From Paraburkholderia solisilvae (lineage in GTDB: Bacteria; Pseudomonadota; Gammaproteobacteria; Burkholderiales; Burkholderiaceae), in NCBI RefSeq assembly GCF_902859875.1, contig NZ_CADIKF010000008.1:98415-162414 (forward strand): DNA of 64,000 nucleotides. The letters run 5' to 3'. Positions 52,236 through 60,678 of the stretch are shown here, one piece after another (position 1 is the first letter of the stretch; each line of letters opens with the position of its first letter). Under the pieces are notes generated by a model. It had not been told where the DNA came from, did not search any database, and was given only the letters and a program-made list of their open reading frames with translations. The position numbers and the translations under genes were made by a program.

Positions 52236-53396
52236 ATGAAAAGAACATCGTCATGGCTGGCCGGCCTGGCGGCCACCACGGCCACCACGGCCACTGCCGC
52301 CGCTCTCGCGCTCGCGTCGCCGTACACCTTCGCCGCCGATCCGATCACGTTCGGCATGATGACCGAGAGCACCGGGCCGAGCTCCGAAGCCGGGATTTAT
52401 CAGGCTAACGGCGCAAAGCTCGCACTCGACGAAATCAACAAGGCGGGCGGCGTGCTCGGTCATCAGATCGAGGTGCGCAATGAAGACAACCAGAGCACCA
52501 ACCCCGGTTCGGTGCTGGCCATTTCGAAGCTCACGAGCGCGGGCAATCTGTCCGCGCTGATCGCAACGGTGCGCAGCACGCAAATCCAGGCGATCTCGCC
52601 GACCGTGTTGCGCGCGCGCCTGCCGATCATGGTCGGCGGCACCGACGTCGGCCTCACGCACGCGAACAATCCGTGGATTTTCCGCGCGCGTCCGAACGAC
52701 GGCTATTCGGCGAAGGTGATTGCCGACTACGGCGTCAACACGCTGAAACTGAAGAAGTGGGCGATCGTGCATTCCACCGACGCGTTCGGCAACGGCGGCA
52801 AGAACAACCTGACCGAAGCGCTGAAGGCAGCGGGCATCACGCCGGTGGTCGTGCAAGGCTTCACGAGCAACTCGCAGGACTTCACGCCGATCGTGCTGGC
52901 TGTGAAGAACTCCGGGGCAGATATTGTCGCGACGTATATCGCGAACTCGACCGACGTCGCGATTTTCGGCAAGCAATTACGCCAGCTCGGCGTGAAGGCG
53001 GCGTGGATCGGCTCGCCGTCGGTATCCACCGCGACCGCGATGCAGTTGGCCGGCGACGCGCTGTACGGATCGTATTCGATTGCGGACTTCGCTCCGGATG
53101 CGAGCCCGGAGGCGAAAGCGTATGCGCAGAAGTATCGCGCCGTATACAAGGTCGAACCGGATTTCTATTCGGCCTGGGCGTATGACTCGGTCAATCTGCT
53201 CGCGCTTGCGATCAAGAATGCGAACAGCACGAAGCCGGACGATATCGCGAAGGCGCTGCGCGCGATCAAGAGCTATAAGGGCGTGGAAGGCACGTATACG
53301 TTCGATGCGAACGGCGACGGCCTGCATGGCTACAACGTTGTCAAGAATGACAACGGCAAGATCGTGTTCGTGAAGCACATCGATTTCGCGCAGTAA
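52236..53396 (+). CDS. ABC transporter substrate-binding protein (LivK-like)
   Basis: A 386-residue periplasmic binding protein of the Leu/Ile/Val family. It has a signal peptide (about 1-34) with an unusual Ala/Thr run made of repeated 9-bp units GGCCACCAC at 52271-52294. The mature part starts DPITFGMMTESTGPSSEAG and shows the expected LALDEINKAGGVLGHQIEV. It is the ligand-binding partner of the LivH/LivMG/LivF transporter, placed at the end of the operon. The gene ends at a hairpin terminator about 100 bp later. GGAGA lies before the ATG. Confidence 0.88.
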   Translation: MKRTSSWLAGLAATTATTATAAALALASPYTFAADPITFGMMTESTGPSSEAGIYQANGAKLALDEINKAGGVLGHQIEVRNEDNQSTNPGSVLAISKLTSAGNLSALIATVRSTQIQAISPTVLRARLPIMVGGTDVGLTHANNPWIFRARPNDGYSAKVIADYGVNTLKLKKWAIVHSTDAFGNGGKNNLTEALKAAGITPVVVQGFTSNSQDFTPIVLAVKNSGADIVATYIANSTDVAIFGKQLRQLGVKAAWIGSPSVSTATAMQLAGDALYGSYSIADFAPDASPEAKAYAQKYRAVYKVEPDFYSAWAYDSVNLLALAIKNANSTKPDDIAKALRAIKSYKGVEGTYTFDANGDGLHGYNVVKNDNGKIVFVKHIDFAQ

Positions 53397-53432
53397 CGGC
53401 GGGGGGTTGCTGGTTGCTGCACTAGTTGTACC

Positions 53433-53456
53433 GCTTCATGGCTTCATGGCTTCATG
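53433..53456. repeat. Tandem 8-bp repeat after livK
   Basis: Three units of GCTTCATG in succession, followed by GCTTC and by two CGCTTTAC units. The block lies between the livK-like stop and the terminator and does not look coding. Confidence 0.6.
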
Positions 53457-53493
53457 CTTCACCGTCGTAACGCTTTACCGCTTTACCCTGTCA

Positions 53494-53532
53494 AAGCCGC
53501 CGCGGCCAATTGCCGCAGCGGCTTCTTTTTTT
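53494..53532 (+). terminator. Rho-independent terminator of the liv-type operon
   Basis: AAGCCGC-C-GCGGC and GCCGC-A-GCGGCTT form a 12-bp stem with one mismatch and a 5-base loop (CAATT), then C and a run of seven T (53526-53532). It closes the operon that starts near 47705. Confidence 0.85.
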
Positions 53533-53577
53533 GCCGGCCGCTCGCGAAACCAACCGATGGACCACCGCCGGCCGCGC

Positions 53578-54417
53578 TCAAAGCTTCATCAGATACTCGC
53601 CAAAATCCAATTCGAGTTCGCCGCGCGTGCCGAGTCCTTGCTGCATCGCCGCCGCTCCGATGCGCTGCGTGCCCGGCCACTGGAACGCGCCGCGAAACGC
53701 GAGCGACGACTCGGTCTGATGCTCCGCCGACACCAGCGTCGTGCGATTGATCAATGCCTTGCATGTGCGCAGCGCATGGCGCTCGAAGCGCGCGATGCGT
53801 TGCGCGAAGGCTTCGACAAACGCTTCGAATTGCGCATCGGGCACCGCGCGATTGATCCAGCCATAGCGTTCCGCGAGCGCGGCATCGAAGTCGTCGGCGC
53901 CGAGCACGATCTCGAGCGCGCGCTTGCGCCCGACCAGTTGCGGCAGACGTTCGAGCGCACCCCCGCCGGGAATCAGCCCCACACCGGCCTCCGGCTGACC
54001 GAACACCGCCTTCTCGAGGCTCGCAAAGCACAGGTCGCAGGCCAGCGCGAACTCGCTGCCGACGCCGCGCGCGCGGCCGCGCACCGCCGCGACGCTCAGC
54101 ACCGGCACACGGCCGAGCCGGTGCGTGACATCGATCCACGGCGCGTAGCCGCTCGGGCCGGGTTCCCGCGACGCGTCTCTCGCACGCGACACGTCGTAGT
54201 GCGCGATAAAGAAGTCCGGGTCGGCGCTATCGAATACCACGACTTTCAGCGCGTCGTCGGTTTCCATCTGCACGAGCAGGTCCTGCAGTTCGCGAATCGT
54301 ATCGGGGTTGAGCAGGTTGATCGGCGGATTGCTGAACGTCACCCTCCAGTAAGCTTCGCTGCGCTTATCGATCGAAAACTGCCTGTTTGCGGGTGTCGAA
54401 GGCGTCGTAGGTGTCAT
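53578..54417 (-). CDS. Enoyl-CoA hydratase/isomerase family protein
   Basis: A 279-residue crotonase-fold enzyme. The first oxyanion segment is FIAHYDVSRA, and the second is RGRARGVGSEFALACDLCFA; a catalytic-loop stretch PEAGVGLIPGGGALERL follows. The typical catalytic glutamates lie in this stretch (E in QPEAG). The protein may hydrate, isomerise or hydrolyse an acyl-CoA. The ATG at 54417 starts MTPTTPSTPANRQFSID; AGGAG lies nine bases upstream. It is divergent from the sugar dehydrogenase gene and convergent with the liv-type operon. Confidence 0.83.
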   Translation of the reverse strand: MTPTTPSTPANRQFSIDKRSEAYWRVTFSNPPINLLNPDTIRELQDLLVQMETDDALKVVVFDSADPDFFIAHYDVSRARDASREPGPSGYAPWIDVTHRLGRVPVLSVAAVRGRARGVGSEFALACDLCFASLEKAVFGQPEAGVGLIPGGGALERLPQLVGRKRALEIVLGADDFDAALAERYGWINRAVPDAQFEAFVEAFAQRIARFERHALRTCKALINRTTLVSAEHQTESSLAFRGAFQWPGTQRIGAAAMQQGLGTRGELELDFGEYLMKL

Positions 54418-54708
54418 GAGGCGGCACTCCTGTCGAAAATGGGACACGGGGCCTCATTCGGCCGATCGCTCGTCCCGGCGTCAAGCCTTATGCGCGAAGC
54501 GGCGTCGCGCAGGCCGATGCTGGCGTGCGAACTCGCGCGTCTTGCGCGACCATGCAAGTTCCGCGCAGCAACGCGCCGAATCGTCTATAACACTACTGAT
54601 TTGCACACAGAGGAGACATCCAGCACGCTGCCACAGCCAATCTATAAGCCGTTCCAGCACGCAGTTGCAGTTGCCAGAAGACGAAGCAAATTCCAAGGAG
54701 ACACTTCG

Positions 54709-55983
54709 ATGAACGCAACGCTCAAGCTTCTGCCGTTCGCCGTCGCGACGCTCTTCGCGACACAGTTCGCCGCCCTGCCCGCCCATGCTGCAGACAACGT
54801 CAACACGCTGTCCAACTTCCAGCAAACGGGCAACAAGACGCCGCCCGAAACGGTGCCGCAAACCGGCCAGCGCGCGGACGCGCTGCGCGAGAACCTGAAA
54901 CAGATCAAGCTGCCCCCCGGCTTCAAGATCGAGCTCTACGCGGTCGTGCCCGACGCGCGTCATATGGCCATCGAGCCGTCCACCGGCGTCGTGTTCGTCG
55001 GTACGCGCAAAGCGCGTGTCTGGCAGGTGACCGATCGCACGAAACGCCGCGTCGCCGACGACGTGGTCTCGTTTGCCAGCTCTGTCACGTTCAAGGTGCC
55101 CAACGGCGTGTGCTTCTCGCCGGACGGCGTGCTCTATGTGGTCGAACAGAACCGCGTGCTCGCGTTCCCGGCCGCGCAGTTCTTCGGCGAAGGCGGCCCG
55201 GATGTCGCAGCGGCCGTCGTCGTGCCGCAAGGCAAGCTGATTCCCACGCAGTTCGAGAGCTTCAATCACGGCGCGCGCGTGTGCCGGGTCGGACCGGACA
55301 AGAAGCTTTATATCGCGCTCGGCCAGCCGTGGAACGTGCCGCCCAAAGACAAGCTCGCGGAGCTGGACAAGAACGGGCTGGCGGGCATTATCCGGATGGA
55401 CCAGAACGGCAAGGACCGTGAGGTCTATGCGCATGGCGTGCGCAATTCGGTCGGCCTGGACTTCAACCCGAAAGACAAGACCTTGTGGTTCACGGACAAC
55501 CAGGTCGATGGCATGGGCGACGACATCCCGCCAGGCGAACTGAACCACGCGACGAAGGCCGGCGAGAATTTCGGGTTCCCGTGGTACGGCGGCGGCAAGG
55601 TCCGCACCGAAGAGTACAAGGACAGCACGCCGCCCGCGGGCGTCGTCTTCCCGCAAGTCGAGTTCGCCGCGCACGCCGCCGATCTCGGCATGACCTTCTA
55701 CACCGGCAAGATGTTCCCGGCGAAATACCAGGGCGGCATCTTCGATGCGGAGCATGGCTCATGGAACCGCACGAAGCCGATCGGCGCGCGCATCATGTTC
55801 ACGCCCGTCAAGGATGACGGCACAGCCGGCGCCGCTGAAGTGTTCGCCGAGGGATGGCTCACGCCGGACGGCGAGTATATGGGCCGCCCGGTCGACGTGC
55901 AGCAGTTGCAGGACGGATCGCTGCTGGTCTCGGACGACTACGCGGGTGCGATCTACCGCATCTCGTATGCGGGGGCTAAATGA
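54709..55983 (+). CDS. PQQ-type sugar (sorbosone-like) dehydrogenase, periplasmic
   Basis: A 424-residue protein with a signal peptide (about 1-27). The mature part is a six-bladed propeller of the glucose/sorbosone dehydrogenase family, with repeated strand patterns and motifs such as GVCFSPDGVLYVVEQNRV, YAHGVRNSVGLDFNP and LWFTDNQVDGMGDDIPPGELN. These use PQQ and calcium to oxidise sugars in the periplasm. A cytochrome c follows with overlapping start, as its electron acceptor. AAGGAG lies before the ATG at 54709; the frame is open far upstream but that part lies in the opposite-strand hydratase gene. Confidence 0.85.
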   Translation: MNATLKLLPFAVATLFATQFAALPAHAADNVNTLSNFQQTGNKTPPETVPQTGQRADALRENLKQIKLPPGFKIELYAVVPDARHMAIEPSTGVVFVGTRKARVWQVTDRTKRRVADDVVSFASSVTFKVPNGVCFSPDGVLYVVEQNRVLAFPAAQFFGEGGPDVAAAVVVPQGKLIPTQFESFNHGARVCRVGPDKKLYIALGQPWNVPPKDKLAELDKNGLAGIIRMDQNGKDREVYAHGVRNSVGLDFNPKDKTLWFTDNQVDGMGDDIPPGELNHATKAGENFGFPWYGGGKVRTEEYKDSTPPAGVVFPQVEFAAHAADLGMTFYTGKMFPAKYQGGIFDAEHGSWNRTKPIGARIMFTPVKDDGTAGAAEVFAEGWLTPDGEYMGRPVDVQQLQDGSLLVSDDYAGAIYRISYAGAK

Positions 55984-56300
55984 CGCGGGCGGCAATAGCG
56001 GTTGCGTGGCTCGCGCTACCGGTATGGGCCGTCAGTGCCGCATCCGCGGCGCTGGCGGCGGACGTCTCCGCGGGGCGCGCGAAAGCGGTGCAGTGTCAGG
56101 CATGTCATGGACTCGACGGCATCTCGAAGCTGCCTGAAGCGCCGAATCTGGCCGGTCAGAACGAAGACTATCTGGTGAAGGCGCTCAACGACTTCAAAAC
56201 CGGCGCGCGCAAGAACGAGATGATGTCGACGGTCGTCAAGCCGCTGTCCGATGCCGATATCGCGAATCTCGCGGCGTACTATCACAGCCTGCATCCGTAG
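55980..56300 (+). CDS. Class I c-type cytochrome, periplasmic
   Basis: A 106-residue protein with a signal peptide (about 1-27, ending AALAAD). The haem site is CQACH, and the distal Met ligand is probably one of the pair in RKNEMMSTVV. The start overlaps the dehydrogenase stop by four bases (ATGA). It probably takes electrons from the dehydrogenase to the terminal oxidases. Confidence 0.88.
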   Translation: MTRAAIAVAWLALPVWAVSAASAALAADVSAGRAKAVQCQACHGLDGISKLPEAPNLAGQNEDYLVKALNDFKTGARKNEMMSTVVKPLSDADIANLAAYYHSLHP

Positions 56301-56337
56301 CGGAACGCATCACGTCCAGACGACTGCATGCGGGAAA

Positions 56338-56375
56338 AACAGGGGCGCGCGGTGTCGATACCGCGCGCCCCTGTT
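56338..56375. terminator. Strong bidirectional-type hairpin between convergent genes
   Basis: AACAGGGGCGCGCGGT and ACCGCGCGCCCCTGTT form a perfect 16-bp stem with a 6-base loop. On the minus strand a T-run (from AAAAA at 56335-56339) follows the stem, so it fits a Rho-independent terminator for the dienelactone hydrolase gene; it could also stop the cytochrome transcript. Confidence 0.7.
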
Positions 56376-56411
56376 ATTGGATGCAGCCGATGCGTTCGCG
56401 CCGTTCGTGCA

Positions 56412-57119
56412 TCAAGCCCACAGTTTGCGGCCGAGAAACGTCAGCGTGCGGTCCCACGATTGTTGCGCCCACACCGGATCGTATTGCGTGCCCGCGATGC
56501 GGGTCGGGCCGACAGCCGTCTCGTTGGTGAACGCATGGTGCGCGAGATAGCGATGGAACGTCGCATCGACCTTCGCGTCGCGCAACTTCGCCTCGAGCGC
56601 ATCGACGCCCGACTCCGCGAAGAACGCATCCTGCTTCGCCCAATGCGCAAGCACCGGCACCTTGATCTTCGATGCGTCGATGTATTCGAGCGGCGGATAG
56701 CCATACCAGATCACGCCGGCCGACAGTTCCGGAGTCTGACAAAGCGAAAGCCATGCGAGCGCGCCGCCCATGCAATAGCCGATCACCGCGACCCGCTGCG
56801 TTTGCTGCTTCAGATACTGCACCGCGCCGCGAATGTCTTGCGATGCGGCATCGCCGAAGTCGAGCGCGGTCATCAGGTGATGCGCCTCTTCTTCTTCGAC
56901 CGTCGATTTGCCGCGGTAAAGATCCGGCACCAGCGCCAGATAGCCGGCCTGCGCGAGCCGGTCCGCGACGCCGCGAATCTGATCGTTCACGCCCCACCAC
57001 TCCTGCAATACGACGACCGCGGGCGCGCCCTGCGGGTTTTCCGGCTTCGCCAGATAGCCGTTGACATCTTTGCCGTCGGGTCGGCGAAAGCCGACCATCG
57101 ATCCCAGACTCGGTTTCAT
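56412..57119 (-). CDS. Dienelactone hydrolase family protein
   Basis: A 235-residue alpha/beta hydrolase. The catalytic triad of the family is intact: C116 in GYCMGG, D164 in KQDAF and H195 in AHHAF; the supporting E40 in VLQEWWGVN is also there. Classic members open dienelactones in chloroaromatic breakdown, but many relatives have unknown substrates. No signal peptide. AAGGATC lies before the ATG. Confidence 0.87.
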   Translation of the reverse strand: MKPSLGSMVGFRRPDGKDVNGYLAKPENPQGAPAVVVLQEWWGVNDQIRGVADRLAQAGYLALVPDLYRGKSTVEEEEAHHLMTALDFGDAASQDIRGAVQYLKQQTQRVAVIGYCMGGALAWLSLCQTPELSAGVIWYGYPPLEYIDASKIKVPVLAHWAKQDAFFAESGVDALEAKLRDAKVDATFHRYLAHHAFTNETAVGPTRIAGTQYDPVWAQQSWDRTLTFLGRKLWA

Positions 57120-57297
57120 GAAAGATCCTTGGTGACTGAAAAACGGGAAGAAGCAGTAGCATAGCGCCGCCCGCGTCCCGTTGCACCTTCTGGTGCAGTG
57201 CAGCTAAGGGAGCCTTAAGGCGTCGTCCGCCACTATCGCGCTTGTTCGCCCGCAAGCTGAACCGGGCATGCGGCGAGTTCTTTATGGAGGACGCAAC

Positions 57298-58098
57298 GTG
57301 ACGCGATCGACATCGATGGGCGATGATCGGGATGATTTGATCAGCAAGGTACCGCAAGCCACGGCAATATTCTGGATCGTCAAGATTCTTGCGACGACGG
57401 TCGGTGAAACAGGGGGCGACGCGCTGTCGATGACGCTCGACCTCGGTTACGCGGTCGCGACGCTGATCTTTCTCGCATTCTTTGTCATCACACTGACACT
57501 TCAGGTGCGCAGCGACCGCTATCACCCGGCCGCCTATTGGGCCGTGGTCGTCGCGACCACCACGGTCGGCACGACGCTTTCCGATTTTCTCGACCGCACA
57601 GTCGGTCTCGGCTACGTCGTTTCGTCCGCGCTGCTGCTTTGCGCGGTGCTGCTGATTCTCGCGAGCTGGCGCGCAGTCGCGGGACGCATCGAATATCAGC
57701 ACATCGTACGCTCGCGCGATGAAGTGTTTTACTGGCTCACGATTCTCGTATCCAACACGCTCGGCACCGCGCTCGGCGATTTCACCGCGACCAGTCTCGG
57801 CCTCGGTTTCGAACGGGGCTCGCTGGTGTTCGCGGGTCTGCTCGTCGCGGTCGCCATTGCGTGGCGGGTCACGAAACGCGTTCCGGTCAGCCTGCTGTTC
57901 TGGGCGGCATATATCCTGACCCGGCCGCTCGGCGCGACGCTCGGCGACACACTGACCAAGCCGCATGCGGACGGCGGCCTCGCGCTCGAGCGCATTACCG
58001 CATCGCTCGCCATACTCGGCGCGCTGGTCGCGGTGGTCGCGCTGCAGCATCGGCTCGGGCGCAGCTCGGGCCGCGTCGCGGCAGGATCCGCTCAATAG
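57298..58098 (+). CDS. Multi-pass membrane protein with internal repeat (COG4705-like)
   Basis: A 266-residue inner-membrane protein with about eight hydrophobic segments. It has an internal repeat: the pattern TTVGET/TTVGTTLSDFL/NTLGTALGDF/LGATLGDTL recurs four times (about residues 35, 93, 159 and 225), so the fold is probably built of four related two-helix units. This matches what I recall of COG4705, a family of unknown function. The start is GTG at 57298, with GGAGG seven bases upstream; ATG at 57316 is an alternative. Confidence 0.72.
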   Translation: MTRSTSMGDDRDDLISKVPQATAIFWIVKILATTVGETGGDALSMTLDLGYAVATLIFLAFFVITLTLQVRSDRYHPAAYWAVVVATTTVGTTLSDFLDRTVGLGYVVSSALLLCAVLLILASWRAVAGRIEYQHIVRSRDEVFYWLTILVSNTLGTALGDFTATSLGLGFERGSLVFAGLLVAVAIAWRVTKRVPVSLLFWAAYILTRPLGATLGDTLTKPHADGGLALERITASLAILGALVAVVALQHRLGRSSGRVAAGSAQ

Positions 58099-58155
58099 AA
58101 CTAAGCTTGTCGATGAGTGTGCATTCGCATGCCGCTCTTATTCAAGGAGAAGCCC

Positions 58156-58437
58156 ATGAAAGCCCTGTTGGCCGTTATCGCTTCGGCATCTTTATTGCTC
58201 ATCCCCGTGGCTTCGTTCGCGCAGAATACGAACGGCATGGGCAGCGGCGCCACCACCAACGGTTACGGTTCGGGTGCGACGAGCACCGAACAGCAAAGCT
58301 GGCGTCAACCGGGCGCAGCGTCTCAAAGCGCGCCGCCTGACGACACGATCGACTACGGTATGCCGGCAAACAGCACCTATCAGTACGGCCGATCGACATC
58401 GAGCCGGTCGGCTGAACCGATCTTCGGTCATCATTGA
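58156..58437 (+). CDS. Small secreted protein of unknown function
   Basis: A 93-residue protein with a signal peptide (KALLAVIASASLLLIPVASFAQ) and a mature part rich in Gly, Ser, Asn and Gln, with no cysteine. It has a repeated GMGSGATTNGYGSGAT pattern. It is like the protein at 32659-32952 in size and composition. AAGGAGA precedes the ATG. The last codons and the stop are part of a long hairpin, and the two-component operon starts about 100 bp later, so it may be linked to that system. Confidence 0.68.
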   Translation: MKALLAVIASASLLLIPVASFAQNTNGMGSGATTNGYGSGATSTEQQSWRQPGAASQSAPPDDTIDYGMPANSTYQYGRSTSSRSAEPIFGHH

Positions 58438-58448
58438 CCGAAGATCGG
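58417..58448 (+). repeat. Perfect hairpin overlapping the stop codon of the small secreted protein
   Basis: CCGATCTTCGGTCA and TGACCGAAGATCGG form a perfect 14-bp stem with a 4-base loop (TCAT). The stop codon TGA is the first triplet of the right arm. It could work as a terminator or as an attenuator read by ribosomes that finish the gene. Confidence 0.6.
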
Positions 58449-58540
58449 CGGAAACCGGGTCATCGTTACCGCCGCCTGCACGTAACCGGTGCACCGCGCC
58501 GTCGCGGTAACATCGACCCCAGTCTGATACGGAGTTCCGG

Positions 58541-59203
58541 ATGCGCCTGTTGTTGATCGAAGACGATGAAATGATCGGCGAGACCGTGCTCGAATCGATG
58601 CGGCGTGCGGGCCACGCGATCGACTGGGCGCGCGACGGCCGCACTGCCGCGCTATCGCTTGGCAACGATGTTTACGATCTGGTGCTGCTCGACCTGAGCC
58701 TGCCCAAGGGCAACGGCATCGATCTGCTGAAGAGCTGGCGCACGGCGGGCGGCGATGCGCCGGTAATCATCCTGACCGCGCGCGACGCGATCGAAGACCG
58801 CGTGCGCGGCCTCGATGCCGGCGCCGACGACTATCTCGTCAAGCCGTTCGACCTCGATGAACTGGCCGCGCGTGCCCGTGCGCTGCTGCGTCGCCGTGCG
58901 GGCCGCACCCAGCCGGTGTTCTCGCACGGCGGGCTCAGTCTCGACCCGGCCGCGCATGAAGTCTCTAAGAACGGCGAACCCGTTGCGCTGATTCCGCGTG
59001 AATTTGCGCTGCTGCATGCGCTGATCGAAGTGCCGACGCGCGTCTTTACGCGTGCCGAGCTCGAAGAGAAACTCTACGGCTGGGGCGAGGAAGTCGGCAG
59101 CAATACGATCGAAGTCCACGTGCACAGCCTGCGCCGCAAGCTCGGCGCCGACCAGATCGTCACGGTGCGCGGCGTCGGCTATCGCCTCAAGAGAATCGAA
59201 TGA
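58541..59203 (+). CDS. OmpR-family response regulator (QseB/PmrA-like)
   Basis: A 220-residue regulator. The receiver domain has the acidic pair E7/D8/D9, the phosphorylation site D51 (LLDLSL), T79 and K101. The winged-helix output domain is at about 125-218, with the motif VFTRAELEEKLYGWGEEVGSNTIEVHVHSLRRKL. It pairs with the sensor kinase whose start overlaps by four bases (ATGA). The family includes QseB and PmrA, which control envelope or virulence traits. Confidence 0.9.
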   Translation: MRLLLIEDDEMIGETVLESMRRAGHAIDWARDGRTAALSLGNDVYDLVLLDLSLPKGNGIDLLKSWRTAGGDAPVIILTARDAIEDRVRGLDAGADDYLVKPFDLDELAARARALLRRRAGRTQPVFSHGGLSLDPAAHEVSKNGEPVALIPREFALLHALIEVPTRVFTRAELEEKLYGWGEEVGSNTIEVHVHSLRRKLGADQIVTVRGVGYRLKRIE

Positions 59204-60561
59204 CATCCATCCGGCGCCGGCTGCTCGGATGGTTGATCTTCGGTTTCGGCGCGGCATCGGCCGCGGCGGCGGCCGGCATTTTCCACACCGCGCGCATCGA
59301 AGCCGGTGAACTGTTCGATTACGAGTTACGTACCGTCGCGCTCTCGCTGCCGTCGAACCTGCAGGCGACGATGAGTGCGCAGCAATCGGACAGCATGCTC
59401 GGCGACATCGCCGACGACCGTATCGTCATCGAGATCTGGAACGCGTCCGGCGAGATCGTCTATCGCTCGCAGCACACACAAACGCTCGAGCGCTACGCGG
59501 CCGGCCTGCGCACCGTCGAAAACGACGAGGTTCGCTGGCGCGTATTCGGCGTGCAGCAACCCACCCGCTACGTACAGGTCGCGCAGCCGCTTTCGGTACG
59601 CAACGATCTCGCATTGACGCTCGCGTGGCATACGCTCTGGCCGCTTGCGCTGATGGTGCCCGTTGCGATCGTGCTGGTGCTGTTCGTCGTGACGCGCGGG
59701 CTCGCGCCGATTCGCGGGCTGTCGCATTCGCTCGCCAGCCGCTCGCTCGACGCGCTCGAACCGCTGCCGATCGATGCGCGCACACCGGTCGAAGTGCGGC
59801 CGCTCGTCGTCGCATTGAACGATCTGCTCAAGCGTCTGCATGTCGCCTCGCAGGCGCAGCGCATGTTTGTCTCCGATGCCGCACATGAGTTGCGCTCGCC
59901 GTTGGCCGCGCTGCAACTGCAATTGCAGGCGGCCACACGCGACGGCACGTTAGCCGGCTCGGACGCGACGCTCGATCGCATTCAAGGGCGCCTGAAGCGG
60001 CTCATTCATCTCGTGCAGCAACTGCTGACGCTTGCGCGCGAAGATGCCGCCGCCGCGACACCGATGGCGCCGGTCAGCCTGCGGCGCGTCGGCGAGCAGG
60101 TGGTCGGCGAATTCTCGCTGCTCGCCGAAGAGAAACGCATCGACCTCGGGCTCGAGACGAGCGCGGCGCACGGCGACGCCGATCCATACGTCGCGCGCAC
60201 CGATACCCATGCGCTCTTTCTGCTGCTCTCGACGCTGATCGACAACGCGATCCGCTATACGCGCGAAGGCGGTACGGTCGATCTGCTGCTCGCGCGCGCG
60301 GATGGCCGCATCGGCATCGAGGTGCGCGACACCGGGCCCGGTATTCCGGACGACGAACTCGAACGGGTATTCGACCGCTTCTATCGCGGCTCGGACACGC
60401 AAGTGCAAGGCAGCGGTCTCGGCCTCGCCATCGCCGTGCGAATCGCGAGGCGGCTCGGCATTGTGTTGACCTTGCGTAATCGCCGGGACGCAAGCGGCTT
60501 GTCGGCGCGCATCGACGGCTTCATGCCGGTTGACGAACCACGGGTGACGACGGGGAGCTGA
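59200..60561 (+). CDS. Sensor histidine kinase (QseC-like)
   Basis: A 453-residue membrane kinase. Two membrane helices (about 9-28 and 147-168) enclose a periplasmic sensor of about 115 residues. A HAMP-like linker follows, then the phospho-accepting H229 in DAAHELRSPLAAL. The catalytic domain carries the N box (LIDNAIRYT), G1 (VRDTGPGIP) and G2 (GSGLGLAIA). It phosphorylates the response regulator upstream. The sensor may detect metals or small signals; nothing more can be said from sequence. Confidence 0.92.
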   Translation: MTSIRRRLLGWLIFGFGAASAAAAAGIFHTARIEAGELFDYELRTVALSLPSNLQATMSAQQSDSMLGDIADDRIVIEIWNASGEIVYRSQHTQTLERYAAGLRTVENDEVRWRVFGVQQPTRYVQVAQPLSVRNDLALTLAWHTLWPLALMVPVAIVLVLFVVTRGLAPIRGLSHSLASRSLDALEPLPIDARTPVEVRPLVVALNDLLKRLHVASQAQRMFVSDAAHELRSPLAALQLQLQAATRDGTLAGSDATLDRIQGRLKRLIHLVQQLLTLAREDAAAATPMAPVSLRRVGEQVVGEFSLLAEEKRIDLGLETSAAHGDADPYVARTDTHALFLLLSTLIDNAIRYTREGGTVDLLLARADGRIGIEVRDTGPGIPDDELERVFDRFYRGSDTQVQGSGLGLAIAVRIARRLGIVLTLRNRRDASGLSARIDGFMPVDEPRVTTGS

Positions 60562-60678
60562 GCGGTGCGGCGAGTCTAGCCACAGCGCGGTGCATCGGCG
60601 GCGCGACGGCTTGATCGAAGGCTTTGCGGCTTTGCACCTTCGCGCGTTCGCGCCATCATGACCTCGCCGCTTCGCTTC

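Noticed and set aside
53407..54708. Upstream extension of the sugar dehydrogenase frame
   Set aside because: It lies opposite the enoyl-CoA hydratase gene and a signal peptide starts cleanly at ATG 54709.
56374..58095. Long open frame antisense to the COG4705-like membrane protein gene
   Set aside because: It covers parts of two unrelated genes on the other strands and its product has no recognisable feature.
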